Source: a virus
Strand: one strand, 5' to 3'
Length of the DNA: 64,000 bases
Virus record (IMG/VR): IMGVR_UViG_3300036780_000171
Location: 19,462-83,461 of that record
Part shown: in pieces, positions 1 through 5,893 of the stretch
How positions within the stretch are numbered: the first letter of the stretch is position 1
Layout: every line of letters starts with the position of its first letter
Program-made: the position numbers and the translations under genes
The notes under the pieces: generated by a model
Seen by the model: only the letters and a program-made list of their open reading frames with translations
Databases searched by the model: none
What the model was told of the DNA's origin: nothing

Positions 1-1
1 A

Positions 2-172
2 TTTACCGATAAAGAAATTCTTAAAGCACCAGAGTATTGTATAAGCAAGATACTTGCAAATTTAACTCCTTCTACCGTAGCTTTGCCATCACAGCAATCA
101 CCCACAGACACTACAAACTGGGACAATAGACTTTTTACTGCACCGGATGGCAGCTTATTGTATTACGGGTAG
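2..172 (+). CDS. 3' end of a plus-strand gene, cut by the window edge
   Basis: An open frame runs from the first bases of the window to a TAG at 170-172, giving 56 residues that end GSLLYYG. The composition (TDTTNWDNRLFTAPDGS) is that of a coding C-terminus. WDNR also occurs near the C-terminus of the minus-strand gene at 25678-26250, which may mean a shared virion or surface C-terminal motif. It converges on the portal gene and overlaps its last codons by 18 bp. Function unknown; the 5' part lies outside the window. Confidence 0.6.
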   Translation, partial: FTDKEILKAPEYCISKILANLTPSTVALPSQQSPTDTTNWDNRLFTAPDGSLLYYG

Positions 173-2692
173 CACAGTACACATACAGTTCGGGTGAAGC
201 CCTGCAGCTTGTATATCTTCGTAGTCAATTAATAATGTGCCTCCATCAACACCAGTTATTGACTGGCCTTTGCTAACGAAAGCGTCGCTATTTGGAACTA
301 TACTACCATTTAAAGCCTCACAAAATTGGCAAGGGTCTGGCCCTGCTGCGTAGTATTCCTTAGCAATTACAAAACCTGACTGAATATAAGCATCAACAGC
401 TGCCGAGTTGGCTTCATGCATGGTTTCGGTGCGGGCAATGCGAACACTACGGTAGCCCATTGCTTGGCCGAATACGTCATCAATTTCCTTTGACAAGTCT
501 TTTAGTGATAGCCCTTGGTTATAGCCACTTTTAATAACAGAAATAAGTTTGGCTTGCGTTTCTTCACTAAAATCTTTGGCAACCTTTTCCACGCGCTGGG
601 TAATGCGGTCAATGCTTGATTGGCTTAACTCGAACTTAATTGAACTATCAACAATATTCGTGGCTGATTGGCCAGACTGTTTCATAAGTTCAATTAGCAA
701 TGGCATCATATTCGTTGACATTTGTGCAACAAAGCCATCACCGCCAAAATCTAAGGTATCGGGGTCGGGCTGGTCTTGCTGGTCATTAGCAGCCTTGCGC
801 CGTGGCTTGGTGGCTACGAGCAGGCCATGTACTTTCAGACGTTGGTCACCAACCGCATTTTTCATTAAGTCAATGACTTGCGGTTGATAGGCCTGTGCCA
901 TTTTGACAATGCCAAGCCTATAGTTTTCTTTTGCGGCCACGCTTAGTGGGAGCGGCTTGTAAGCTTTTTTTTTAGATTTTAGTATCAGCTTCTTTTTAGC
1001 TGATTTCTTTTCTTCGGCATGACGATATCTACCTTTTTCATCGACCCATATATTCGGGCTATCTTCACGGCCATCACAAGGAACCGGCTCTTTGGCTTCT
1101 TCACTATTAACGTAGCCACTAGCGTCACAACGGTAACATTCGAAGCCGGTTTCATAATGCTCGCCCTTTGAATCGCAGCATTCACAAGCTATGCTGCCTT
1201 TTGGAATTTCAGCGCCATAGGCAGTCTGTGCTTTTTTAGCAGGCTTCACCTTGACATGCTTTTTAATAATACTAGTAATCGCCAATTGTGTTGCGTCGGC
1301 TGTTGCGCCACCGGCATCGCCCACACTGGTTTCGCCGCCACTTTGTGATGCTTCATTGCCACCGTCACTATTATCATCGGGTGAACCACCGCCGCCTTGG
1401 TTAGTCTGGTCATCGCTTCCGCTATTGCCAAAACCGGTAGTATCAGTGGTTTCCATATTGGTTTTTACTTCAAGTGGTACCAAGTTAAGCGGAACCATCA
1501 AAGTATCACCGCCATCGAATGACTGCAAGCCTTCCAAAGCACGTACTTCGTTTGGTGTCATAAATGGCATGGTCGGGCCGACAGCTTGCTTATAGTAGGC
1601 AATTTTCTCGTCGTTATCTTGTGGAATTGGCGACTTGTAGGTAACGGCCAGATTATCTTTGTATTTCTGGTTGTAGAAGGTTTGGATAAAGTCGACCAGC
1701 CGGTTCATTTTTGGGTCAATGACCCGCTTGGCAAAAATATATTCTGCTGTTTTGGCACTGGCATAGTTAACGTTTTCGGTAATACCAAGGATAGGCTTCG
1801 AAACGCGGAACATAAACATAATGTCATCACGAGTCATGGTTTTTAGCTCGCTCAAGTTAATATCAGAGAACGTGCTGCCAATCTTGGTATAGTTCGCATC
1901 CACATTACGAAGAAAGGCTGTCTTGCCCGCATTTTGGACATCACCATACTCACGACGCCACTGGCGCTTAATTTTCTCGAATTCTGGTTCAGGAATAGTG
2001 CCTTTGAAATTTACTATACCGGCTGGTGTGGCATTATTAGCCAAGAAGTTACGGCTATAACGCGAGGTATATTCCTCGGTTTGGATATAGACAATACCGG
2101 CTTGCACCGTACCCATACCACGATAGGGATTAATCGGGTTGGGCATCTTAAAGTGAATGACTTCGTCAAGTTCGAGTGGCACTTGCACGCGGCCATTCCA
2201 TTTATGGTAGATATAGCCGGAAACTTCGCCCGTTTCCTGGTTATAGACAATCTGCACCAAGTCAGGCCGCATAATCCATAATTCTTTTGGCTTGGCAGTA
2301 ATAGTACCTTTTGGCACGTACCAAAAGGCTTCACCGGCCAGCTCGATATGTGTTTGTGTCATTTCAATGAACTCATACGAGCTTTGGGTGGGATTCGGAT
2401 GTTTTAATAATTCCAAAAACGGATGCTGCTTGGTATATGGTGCTAATGAGTCATCGGCTTGCTTGGTCGCCAACTGAAACTCAATACGGGCTACATCTTC
2501 GGCAATAGCACTTACGCAGGCATATGTAATGCCCGTGTACTTTTCGAGTTGCTCAAGCTCACCAACCAAGTTGTTTGGATTAAACCATTGACTAAAAAAC
2601 GACAATGGCCCGACATCGCTAATAATGTTTGCCAAACCATTTAAAAGTTTAGTTCTGATATTTTTTACACCGTTAGATAAAAAGTTTGGCAT
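155..2692 (-). CDS. Portal protein fused to MuF-type minor head protein
   Basis: A two-part head protein of 845 aa. Residues about 20-400 look like a phage portal (dodecameric ring through which DNA is packaged). A low-complexity Gly/Ser/Asp/Asn linker follows at about 415-470. A Cys-rich patch at about 500-545 (CECC, CYRC) resembles a zinc-binding knuckle. The last ~130 residues match the Mu gpF / SPP1 gp7 minor head family, including IARTETMHEAN, PDPCQFCEALNG and the terminal HPNCMC. I start at the ATG at 2692, preceded by AGGAAAG. Portal and MuF are usually separate neighbouring genes, so the fusion is notable though known in other phages. No capsid or protease gene follows; the strand changes immediately downstream. 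Confidence 0.9.
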   Translation of the reverse strand: MPNFLSNGVKNIRTKLLNGLANIISDVGPLSFFSQWFNPNNLVGELEQLEKYTGITYACVSAIAEDVARIEFQLATKQADDSLAPYTKQHPFLELLKHPNPTQSSYEFIEMTQTHIELAGEAFWYVPKGTITAKPKELWIMRPDLVQIVYNQETGEVSGYIYHKWNGRVQVPLELDEVIHFKMPNPINPYRGMGTVQAGIVYIQTEEYTSRYSRNFLANNATPAGIVNFKGTIPEPEFEKIKRQWRREYGDVQNAGKTAFLRNVDANYTKIGSTFSDINLSELKTMTRDDIMFMFRVSKPILGITENVNYASAKTAEYIFAKRVIDPKMNRLVDFIQTFYNQKYKDNLAVTYKSPIPQDNDEKIAYYKQAVGPTMPFMTPNEVRALEGLQSFDGGDTLMVPLNLVPLEVKTNMETTDTTGFGNSGSDDQTNQGGGGSPDDNSDGGNEASQSGGETSVGDAGGATADATQLAITSIIKKHVKVKPAKKAQTAYGAEIPKGSIACECCDSKGEHYETGFECYRCDASGYVNSEEAKEPVPCDGREDSPNIWVDEKGRYRHAEEKKSAKKKLILKSKKKAYKPLPLSVAAKENYRLGIVKMAQAYQPQVIDLMKNAVGDQRLKVHGLLVATKPRRKAANDQQDQPDPDTLDFGGDGFVAQMSTNMMPLLIELMKQSGQSATNIVDSSIKFELSQSSIDRITQRVEKVAKDFSEETQAKLISVIKSGYNQGLSLKDLSKEIDDVFGQAMGYRSVRIARTETMHEANSAAVDAYIQSGFVIAKEYYAAGPDPCQFCEALNGSIVPNSDAFVSKGQSITGVDGGTLLIDYEDIQAAGLHPNCMCTVLPVIQ

Positions 2693-2753
2693 CAATGCTT
2701 TCCTGGTTCTAAAGTTTATAATACCAGTTTAAGCTATTTATAACCAAAATACT

Positions 2754-3263
2754 CTAGTTATTGAGTAGTGGTGCAAAGTATTTTTTTTCAGCAATCCTAC
2801 GAGCATTAATTGCAGCTTGTTTTTCAATGTAGTAACCAAGTGTTATTTGTTTACCGTTTAGTCCTATTCTAACACGCCATCTTCGTTGGCTTTGAACCCA
2901 GTACACACCTTTTGTACCAGATTTATTATTGTTTTGGATTCTTCTATTAATTTGTTGAACTGTTCGACTTACCCATCGGCAGTTAAAAAGCCAACTATGT
3001 GTTTTACATTCACTACACTTTCCACAAGTATAATTATCATTATTATTTTTTCGGTCAAGGGTATAGTTACTAGGTCGTTCACCCATATCTTCTGTAAAGT
3101 TATCTAAGCCGTTATTTTCTCGCCATCTTTCACAAACTTTAATACCCCGACCACCATAATCTTTATATCTCTTATGCTTTGTATTATAACAACGCTGAAG
3201 CATGTCTTGATATATCTGTCCTAAGGGGTTTTTCGGTATATGAGTACGCCTATGATAATTCAT
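2754..3263 (-). CDS. HNH homing endonuclease with AP2-like C-terminus
   Basis: A 169 aa free-standing endonuclease between the portal and two small membrane genes. The N-terminal half has the layout of a group seen in phage HNH proteins (YGGRGIKVCERW, then DMGERP, LDRKNN and NCRWVS). The C-terminus (SGTKGVYW, RRWRVRI, LGYY) resembles the AP2 DNA-binding domain that often guides such enzymes. It has its own promoter with the -10 only 7 nt from the ATG, so its mRNA is probably leaderless. A mobile passenger rather than a head gene. Confidence 0.85.
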   Translation of the reverse strand: MNYHRRTHIPKNPLGQIYQDMLQRCYNTKHKRYKDYGGRGIKVCERWRENNGLDNFTEDMGERPSNYTLDRKNNNDNYTCGKCSECKTHSWLFNCRWVSRTVQQINRRIQNNNKSGTKGVYWVQSQRRWRVRIGLNGKQITLGYYIEKQAAINARRIAEKKYFAPLLNN

Positions 3264-3270
3264 AATCTAT

Positions 3271-3299
3271 ATTATAGCATACTTACCATATTTTTTCAA
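3271..3299 (-). promoter_or_regulatory. Leaderless promoter of the HNH gene at 2754-3263
   Basis: On the minus strand: TTGAAA (3294-3299), 17 nt spacer, TATAAT (3271-3276), then 7 nt to the ATG at 3263. Confidence 0.65.
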
Positions 3300-3438
3300 T
3301 TTTAGCGCATAAATAGCCTACTATTAGTATAGCAGCGGTAAATAAGGCCATACCAATATTAGAAAATATTGCTATGAGAAAACAAATAATAAATACGAAG
3401 ATGCCATACCATCTGGAAATTGCAACGCGTTTATTCAT
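3283..3438 (-). CDS. Small membrane protein, 51 aa
   Basis: ATG at 3438, TAA at 3283-3285. A basic N-terminus (MNKRVAISRW) is followed by two hydrophobic stretches separated by a short SNIG turn, so a two-helix membrane hairpin. It follows another small membrane gene (3445-3585) with a 6 bp gap. The HNH promoter overlaps its 3' end, consistent with HNH insertion downstream. Function not recognised. Confidence 0.5.
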   Translation of the reverse strand: MNKRVAISRWYGIFVFIICFLIAIFSNIGMALFTAAILIVGYLCAKIEKIW

Positions 3439-3444
3439 GGTACC

Positions 3445-3585
3445 TCAATTTAAAAGTAAGGCATGGCTATATCGAGCCTGGTTAATAGCTTGATTTATTG
3501 AATCATTTATATACAAGCAACACATGACTACAGTTAAAATAACACATATAGCTATGACCGGTAAGCTGAAAAGAACATTTTTCAT
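3445..3585 (-). CDS. Small membrane protein, 46 aa
   Basis: MKNVLFSLPVIAICVILTVV-type N-terminus with one transmembrane helix and a short polar tail. A promoter lies upstream on the minus strand: TTGTTT, 17 nt, TATACT, then an 18 nt leader with a weak TAAGAG ribosome site. This promoter is back to back with the tRNA-array leader promoter on the plus strand. Could be a holin-like or superinfection membrane peptide, but nothing specific supports this. Confidence 0.5.
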   Translation of the reverse strand: MKNVLFSLPVIAICVILTVVMCCLYINDSINQAINQARYSHALLLN

Positions 3586-3639
3586 AATTAAGCTCTTATC
3601 ATTAGTATAAATTCGTAACAGATATAAAACAAGAAAATA

Positions 3640-3668
3640 TTGATAATTTTACACTCGTGCTATATAAT
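3640..3668 (+). promoter_or_regulatory. Promoter of tRNA array 1 (attenuated)
   Basis: TTGATA (3640-3645), 17 nt spacer, TATAAT (3663-3668), then 6 nt to the ATG of the leader peptide. From the -10 onward the sequence TATAATAAAAATATGGCTAA is identical to that of the second tRNA leader on the other strand (5880-5899), so the two regulatory regions share an origin. Confidence 0.8.
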
Positions 3669-3674
3669 AAAAAT

Positions 3675-3737
3675 ATGGCTAAACTAAACGTATTATCAAG
3701 TTCGTTTTATCTCTTGGAAACTCCAGAGGTCTATTAG
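3675..3737 (+). CDS. tRNA-array leader peptide 1, 20 aa
   Basis: A 20-codon frame starts 6 nt after the -10 box (leaderless) and ends at TAG 3735-3737. Codons 4 and 7-14 read CTA (Leu), then TTA TCA AGT TCG TTT TAT CTC TTG (Leu Ser Ser Ser Phe Tyr Leu Leu). Each of the seven tRNAs encoded downstream (Phe-GAA, Tyr-GTA, Leu-CAA, Leu-UAG, Leu-UAA, Ser-UGA, Ser-GCU) has an exact cognate codon here. Codons 17-19 (CCA GAG GTC) form the antiterminator arm. I infer that the peptide has no function of its own and that its translation is the sensor, as in amino-acid biosynthetic attenuators. Confidence 0.75.
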   Translation: MAKLNVLSSSFYLLETPEVY

Positions 3738-3794
3738 CCATATGCTAACTTGGTACGAGAATAAAACCTCTGGAATTTAACCAGAGGTTTTTTT
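3723..3794 (+). promoter_or_regulatory. Ribosome-mediated transcription attenuator of tRNA array 1
   Basis: Three segments. Region 1, CCAGAGGT at 3723-3730, lies inside the leader peptide. Region 2, AAACCTCTGG, is at 3764-3773. Region 3, CCAGAGGTTT, is at 3781-3790 followed by more T. Regions 2:3 make a 10 bp intrinsic terminator 10 nt before the first tRNA. Regions 1:2 make an 8 bp alternative helix that disrupts it. A ribosome reaching the stop codon at 3735 would cover region 1 and allow termination. A ribosome stalled on codons 7-12 would leave region 1 free and favour read-through. The mechanism is inferred from geometry; the complementarity is seen directly. Confidence 0.75.
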
Positions 3795-3803
3795 AATACC
3801 TAA

Positions 3804-3878
3804 TGCCTTGTAGCTCAACAGTAGAGCATCGGCCCGAAGAACCGAGTGTAGTGGGGGCAGCACCCACCGAGGCAACCA
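3804..3878 (+). tRNA. tRNA-Phe (anticodon GAA), atypical T-loop
   Basis: 75 nt with encoded CCA. Acceptor TGCCTTG/CGAGGCA, D-stem GCTC/GAGC, anticodon stem TCGG/CCGA with a C-A mismatch closing the loop CCGAAGA, T-stem GTGGG/CCCAC. The T-loop is GGCAGCA instead of TTCRANY, and position 33 is C rather than T. These oddities mean a standard tRNA finder may miss it. The Phe codon in leader 1 supports the assignment. Confidence 0.6.
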
Positions 3879-3881
3879 TAA

Positions 3882-3969
3882 TCGGGAGCGGCGAAGATGG
3901 CGAGTCGCAGCAGTCTGTAAAACTGTTGTCCTTGTGGCTAAATAGGTTCGAATCCTATCTCCCGAACCA
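3882..3969 (+). tRNA. tRNA-Tyr (GTA)
   Basis: 88 nt with CCA. Acceptor TCGGGAG/CTCCCGA, anticodon stem CAGT/ACTG around CTGTAAA, a long variable arm as expected for bacterial Tyr, and a canonical TTCGAAT T-loop. Confidence 0.92.
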
Positions 3970-3970
3970 T

Positions 3971-4048
3971 GCTCATGTGGCGCAACTGGTAGACGCAAAC
4001 GGCTCAAACCCGTTCCAACTACAGGTTCGAATCCTGTCATGAGTACCA
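3971..4048 (+). tRNA. tRNA-Leu (CAA), short variable region
   Basis: 78 nt with CCA. Acceptor GCTCATG/CATGAGT, Leu-type D-arm, anticodon stem AACGG/CCGTT around CTCAAAC, T-loop TTCGAAT. The variable region is only about 6 nt (CCAACT), unlike normal bacterial Leu tRNAs, which have a long arm. Confidence 0.85.
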
Positions 4049-4049
4049 A

Positions 4050-4126
4050 GCCCCGGTGACGGAACTGGCATACGTACTTGGCTTAGAACCAAGGTTTTAG
4101 GGGTTCGACTCCCCTCTGGGGTACCA
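4050..4126 (+). tRNA. tRNA-Leu (TAG), short variable region
   Basis: 77 nt with CCA. Acceptor GCCCCGG/CTGGGGT, anticodon stem CTTGG/CCAAG around CTTAGAA, variable region about 6 nt (GTTTTA), T-loop TTCGACT. Again lacks the long Leu variable arm. Confidence 0.85.
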
Positions 4127-4132
4127 ATTTAT

Positions 4133-4216
4133 GCGTCGTTGGCGGAACAGGTATACGCAGTCGGCTTAAACCCGATGCCGCAAGGTTTACTGGTTCGAAT
4201 CCAGTACGGCGTACCA
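4133..4216 (+). tRNA. tRNA-Leu (TAA)
   Basis: 84 nt with CCA. Acceptor GCGTCGT/ACGGCGT, anticodon stem GTCGG/CCGAT around CTTAAAC, a longer variable arm than the other two Leu tRNAs, T-loop TTCGAAT. Confidence 0.9.
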
Positions 4217-4222
4217 AAATAT

Positions 4223-4310
4223 GGAGGGTCGCAAGGCTGGCGTGCTTATCGGTTTTGAAAACCGTGATGGGGTAAAACCTGTGGGGAATCGTTCTCTCCA
4301 CCCTCCGCCA
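4223..4310 (+). tRNA. tRNA-Ser (TGA), atypical T-loop
   Basis: 88 nt with CCA. Acceptor GGAGGGT/ACCCTCC with G73, anticodon loop TTTGAAA within CGGT/ACCG, long variable arm. The T-loop reads ATCGTTC rather than TTCRANY. Confidence 0.85.
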
Positions 4311-4336
4311 AGTACCATCTGAAAACTGGAAATTAG

Positions 4337-4422
4337 GGTGAGTGAACTGGTTGGGAATCAGCTTTGTTTGCTAAACAAATGGCACCGCAAGGTGTGAGTG
4401 TCGGGAACTCCGCTCACCGCCA
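4337..4422 (+). tRNA. tRNA-Ser (GCT), atypical T-loop
   Basis: 86 nt with CCA. Acceptor GGTGAGT/GCTCACC with G73, anticodon stem TTTGT/ACAAA around TTGCTAA, long variable arm. The T-loop is GTCGGGA, so T54 and A58 are both changed. Last tRNA of array 1. Confidence 0.85.
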
Positions 4423-4437
4423 TGTTATAATCAGAAT

Positions 4438-4575
4438 ATGTTGGAATTTATAATTTTAATTCTAGTCTTGCTTTGGGTTGGCGGCTTATTGGCAAATGTT
4501 GGCGGCTTAATAAATCTGTTGCTCATAGTTATTCTGGTCTTAGTGATTGTTAAGCTTGCACAGCGTGCCAGATAG
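4438..4575 (+). CDS. lmo0937-family small membrane protein, 45 aa
   Basis: MLEFIILILVLLWVGGLL start and a second helix ending VKLAQRAR. Length and pattern fit the lmo0937 / DUF5670 family of two-helix membrane peptides of unknown function. An extended -10 (TGTTATAAT, TATAAT at 4426-4431) overlaps the end of the last tRNA and lies 6 nt from the ATG, so the mRNA is probably leaderless. Confidence 0.7.
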   Translation: MLEFIILILVLLWVGGLLANVGGLINLLLIVILVLVIVKLAQRAR

Positions 4576-4577
4576 CT

Positions 4578-4708
4578 TATAATCAAAAGTGCAACTACTC
4601 TTAGTTGCAGGGTGAGTCATGGGGTGGCCTTTTGAAAAAACCACTTGCGTTGAACTGAAACGAGCTTTTATCGACCGGGGCTTGGTAGCAGGAAGCAAGT
4701 GGTTTTTT
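4578..4708 (+). ncRNA. Possible small RNA with a GTG mini-frame and terminator
   Basis: TATAAT at 4578-4583 is followed 5 nt later by a GTG frame of eight codons with three Leu codons (CTA CTC TTA). A hairpin of AAAAAACCACTTGC (4636-4649) with GCAAGTGGTTTTTT (4695-4708) ends the region, with a 45 nt loop. An upstream GGGTGG at 4622-4627 could compete for the hairpin's 5' arm. No tRNA or gene lies downstream on this strand before the next terminator, so it may be a regulatory RNA or a decayed third attenuator. Confidence 0.3.
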
Positions 4709-4718
4709 CATGGCAAAG

Positions 4719-4749
4719 AAAAAAGGCCAGATTTTCGCTGGCCTTTTTT
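4719..4749. terminator. Bidirectional terminator between the two tRNA arrays
   Basis: A perfect 12 bp stem (AAAAAAGGCCAG/CTGGCCTTTTTT) with a 7 nt loop. It has a T-run on both strands and sits where the plus-strand and minus-strand tRNA arrays converge. Confidence 0.85.
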
Positions 4750-4768
4750 ACTCACATATAAGATTCTC

Positions 4769-4844
4769 TGGTTGCGGGAACACGAGAGTTGAACTCGCTT
4801 AAGAAGCCTTATGAGAGCTTCGAGATACCGACCTGCCGCCCGCA
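4769..4844 (-). tRNA. tRNA with CAT anticodon (Met, or Ile2)
   Basis: 76 nt with CCA. Acceptor close to TGCGGGC/TTCCCGCA, anticodon stem AAGCT/GGCTT around CTCATAA, T-loop TTCAACT. Elongator Met is the default reading. A lysidine-modified tRNA-Ile2 reading ATA is possible and would match the ATA codon in leader 2. Last tRNA of array 2. Confidence 0.8.
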
Positions 4845-4861
4845 TTATTAATTATATCATA

Positions 4862-4936
4862 TGGTTCAGGTGCTTGGATTCGAACCAAGATTGCGTGAGT
4901 CAAAGTCACGAGTCCTACCTATTAGACGACTCCTGA
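4862..4936 (-). tRNA. tRNA-Gln (TTG)
   Basis: 75 nt with CCA. T1-A72 acceptor typical of Gln, anticodon stem CGTGA/TCACG around CTTTGAC, T-loop TTCGAAT. One A-A mismatch in the acceptor stem. Confidence 0.88.
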
Positions 4937-4937
4937 T

Positions 4938-5014
4938 TGGTTGGCGAGGTTGGATTCGAACCAACGAATTACCAAGTTCAGAGCTTGGAGCCTTACCAGC
5001 TTGGCCACTCGCCA
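4938..5014 (-). tRNA. tRNA-Gln (CTG)
   Basis: 77 nt with CCA. Perfect acceptor TGGCGAG/CTCGCCA, anticodon stem CCAAG/CTTGG around CTCTGAA, T-loop TTCGAAT. Only 1 nt separates it from the other Gln tRNA. Confidence 0.9.
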
Positions 5015-5086
5015 TGGTACACCTAGTCGGATTTGAACCGAACATCAAGGCTTAGAACACCTTTTCACCTGTCCTGGGCTGGGTGC
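5015..5086 (-). tRNA. tRNA-Arg (TCT)
   Basis: 72 nt with CCA. Acceptor GCACCCA/TAGGTGT with one mismatch, anticodon stem AAGGT/GCCTT around GTTCTAA, T-loop TTCAAAT. The D-arm is irregular. Reads AGA/AGG. Confidence 0.75.
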
Positions 5087-5087
5087 T

Positions 5088-5162
5088 TGGAGGGCTAGGA
5101 GAATTTCGAAATCTCGACTGCCGCATTAAGAGTGCGGTTCTCTGCCTCTGAGTTACTAGCCC
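5088..5162 (-). tRNA. tRNA-Lys (CTT)
   Basis: 75 nt with CCA. Perfect acceptor GGGCTAG/CTAGCCC, anticodon stem CCGCA/TGCGG around CTCTTAA, T-loop TTCGAAA. Its sequence is also read as the C-terminal codons of the HNH gene at 5095-5568. Confidence 0.9.
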
Positions 5163-5568
5163 GTTTTCTGCGCCCAGTACGCCAGCGATATTTATTCTGA
5201 CTATCTGCCGAAGCTCTCTTACAAGCATTACATCGACAGCCATATTTATATCCTGTATATGTACCATGGATTAAATGTCGTTTTCTTCTTCCAGCTAACC
5301 TACCTTTACGAGAAGCATCTTGCATATTGTCAGCGCGTGTACCAAGAAATAAATGGCTAGGGTTTACGCATATCTTATTGTCACATTTATGGCATACATC
5401 AATTCCTTTGGGTATATCCCCGTTAGAAATAATCCATGAAACACGATGTGTGTCAATAACTTTTTTGCCGACTTTAAAACAGCCATAGCCATTTTTAGTA
5501 CGTCTTGCGGCCATCCATAGCCAGCAATTGCTAGATTTATCGACTTTAAGCCAAAAACGCTTCTCCAT
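5095..5568 (-). CDS. HNH homing endonuclease inserted in tRNA array 2
   Basis: 157 aa. SSNCWLW near the N-terminus, HRVSW, then [18 protein letters not shown], the hallmark of the HNH_3 group. It splits the array between tRNA-Pro and tRNA-Lys, and its last ~25 codons run through tRNA-Lys, so the enzyme's C-terminus is tRNA-derived. Its own promoter (TTGTAC, 17 nt, TATAAT at 5577-5582) is 8 nt from the ATG. Read-through from that promoter would transcribe Lys, Arg, Gln, Gln and Met tRNAs independently of the attenuator. Confidence 0.85.
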   Translation of the reverse strand: MEKRFWLKVDKSSNCWLWMAARRTKNGYGCFKVGKKVIDTHRVSWIISNGDIPKGIDVCHKCDNKICVNPSHLFLGTRADNMQDASRKGRLAGRRKRHLIHGTYTGYKYGCRCNACKRASADSQNKYRWRTGRRKRASNSEAENRTLNAAVEISKFS

Positions 5569-5576
5569 TGGTCGTC

Positions 5577-5605
5577 ATTATAGCACGAACCTTTTTAATG
5601 TACAA
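5577..5605 (-). promoter_or_regulatory. Near-leaderless promoter of the HNH gene in tRNA array 2
   Basis: TTGTAC (5600-5605), 17 nt, TATAAT (5577-5582), 8 nt to the ATG at 5568. Confidence 0.65.
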
Positions 5606-5608
5606 TAT

Positions 5609-5684
5609 TGGTCAGGGTTGCAGGCTTTGCTCCCGCCGCCTCTGAGTCCCAAACCCAGCGCTCTACTAAATGAGCTAAACCCTG
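5609..5684 (-). tRNA. tRNA-Pro (TGG), atypical T-loop
   Basis: 76 nt with CCA. Acceptor CAGGGTT/AACCCTG (C1-G72 as in Pro tRNAs), D-stem GCTC/GAGC, anticodon stem CTGGG/CTCAG around TTTGGGA, T-stem GCGGG/CCTGC. The T-loop is AGCAAAG instead of TTCRANY. Confidence 0.78.
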
Positions 5685-5687
5685 ATA

Positions 5688-5758
5688 TGGCACCGGTGTA
5701 AGGGTTCGAACCTCATCTCGCAGTTTTGGAGGCTGCTACGCTCCTAAGCGTCACCGAT
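5688..5758 (-). tRNA. tRNA-Trp (CCA)
   Basis: 71 nt with encoded CCA and G73. Acceptor ATCGGTG/CACCGGT, D-stem ACGC/GCGT, anticodon loop CTCCAAA in GCAG/CTGC, T-loop TTCGAAC. First tRNA of array 2, starting 3 nt after the attenuator's T-run. Confidence 0.88.
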
Positions 5759-5760
5759 AC

Positions 5761-5830
5761 GAAAAAACCGCCCTTGTGTAGGCGGTTTCCTTTGCTATGT
5801 TAAGAATTCTGACTATGCTAAGAAACCACC
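5761..5830 (-). promoter_or_regulatory. Ribosome-mediated transcription attenuator of tRNA array 2
   Basis: Minus strand. Region 1, GGTGGTTTC at 5830-5822, covers leader codons 20-22. Region 2, GAAACCGCC, is at 5789-5781. Region 3, GGCGGTTT, is at 5772-5765, followed by more T. Regions 2:3 form an intrinsic terminator with an 8 nt loop directly before tRNA-Trp. Regions 1:2 form a 9 bp helix with one G-U pair. The layout matches the attenuator of array 1: region 1 ends 6 nt before the leader stop codon here and 4 nt there. Confidence 0.72.
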
Positions 5831-5887
5831 CGTGCTAATCGGATTATCGTGCTTCCACACGCGGACTGGTTTACATATGTTAGCCAT
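5813..5887 (-). CDS. tRNA-array leader peptide 2, 24 aa
   Basis: 24 codons from ATG 5887 to TAG 5815-5813, beginning 6 nt after the -10. It contains K6 (AAA), P7 (CCA), R9 (CGC), W11 (TGG), K12 (AAG) and P16 (CCG). Trp-CCA, Pro-TGG and Lys-CTT are the first three tRNAs downstream, and each has its exact cognate codon. The Arg-TCT and Gln tRNAs do not. A ribosome stalled at W11-K12 would leave the region 1 arm (codons 20-22) free. Confidence 0.7.
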   Translation of the reverse strand: MANICKPVRVWKHDNPISTGGFLA

Positions 5888-5893
5888 ATTTTT

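Noticed and set aside
3764-3794. T-box riboswitch upstream of tRNA array 1
   Set aside because: No room for a specifier stem or T-box bulge (about 60 nt of leader beyond the small frame), and the codon block plus competing arms fit ribosome-mediated attenuation better.
3777-4301. Long open frames antisense to the plus-strand tRNAs (for example GFEPVVGTGLSRLRLPV)
   Set aside because: They are the well-known artefact of reading tRNA genes backwards (T-arm and CCA giving RxGFEP); they have no ribosome site.
4861-5267. Open frames antisense to or within the minus-strand tRNAs
   Set aside because: Same artefact; only the HNH frame at 5095-5568 is supported by a conserved domain.
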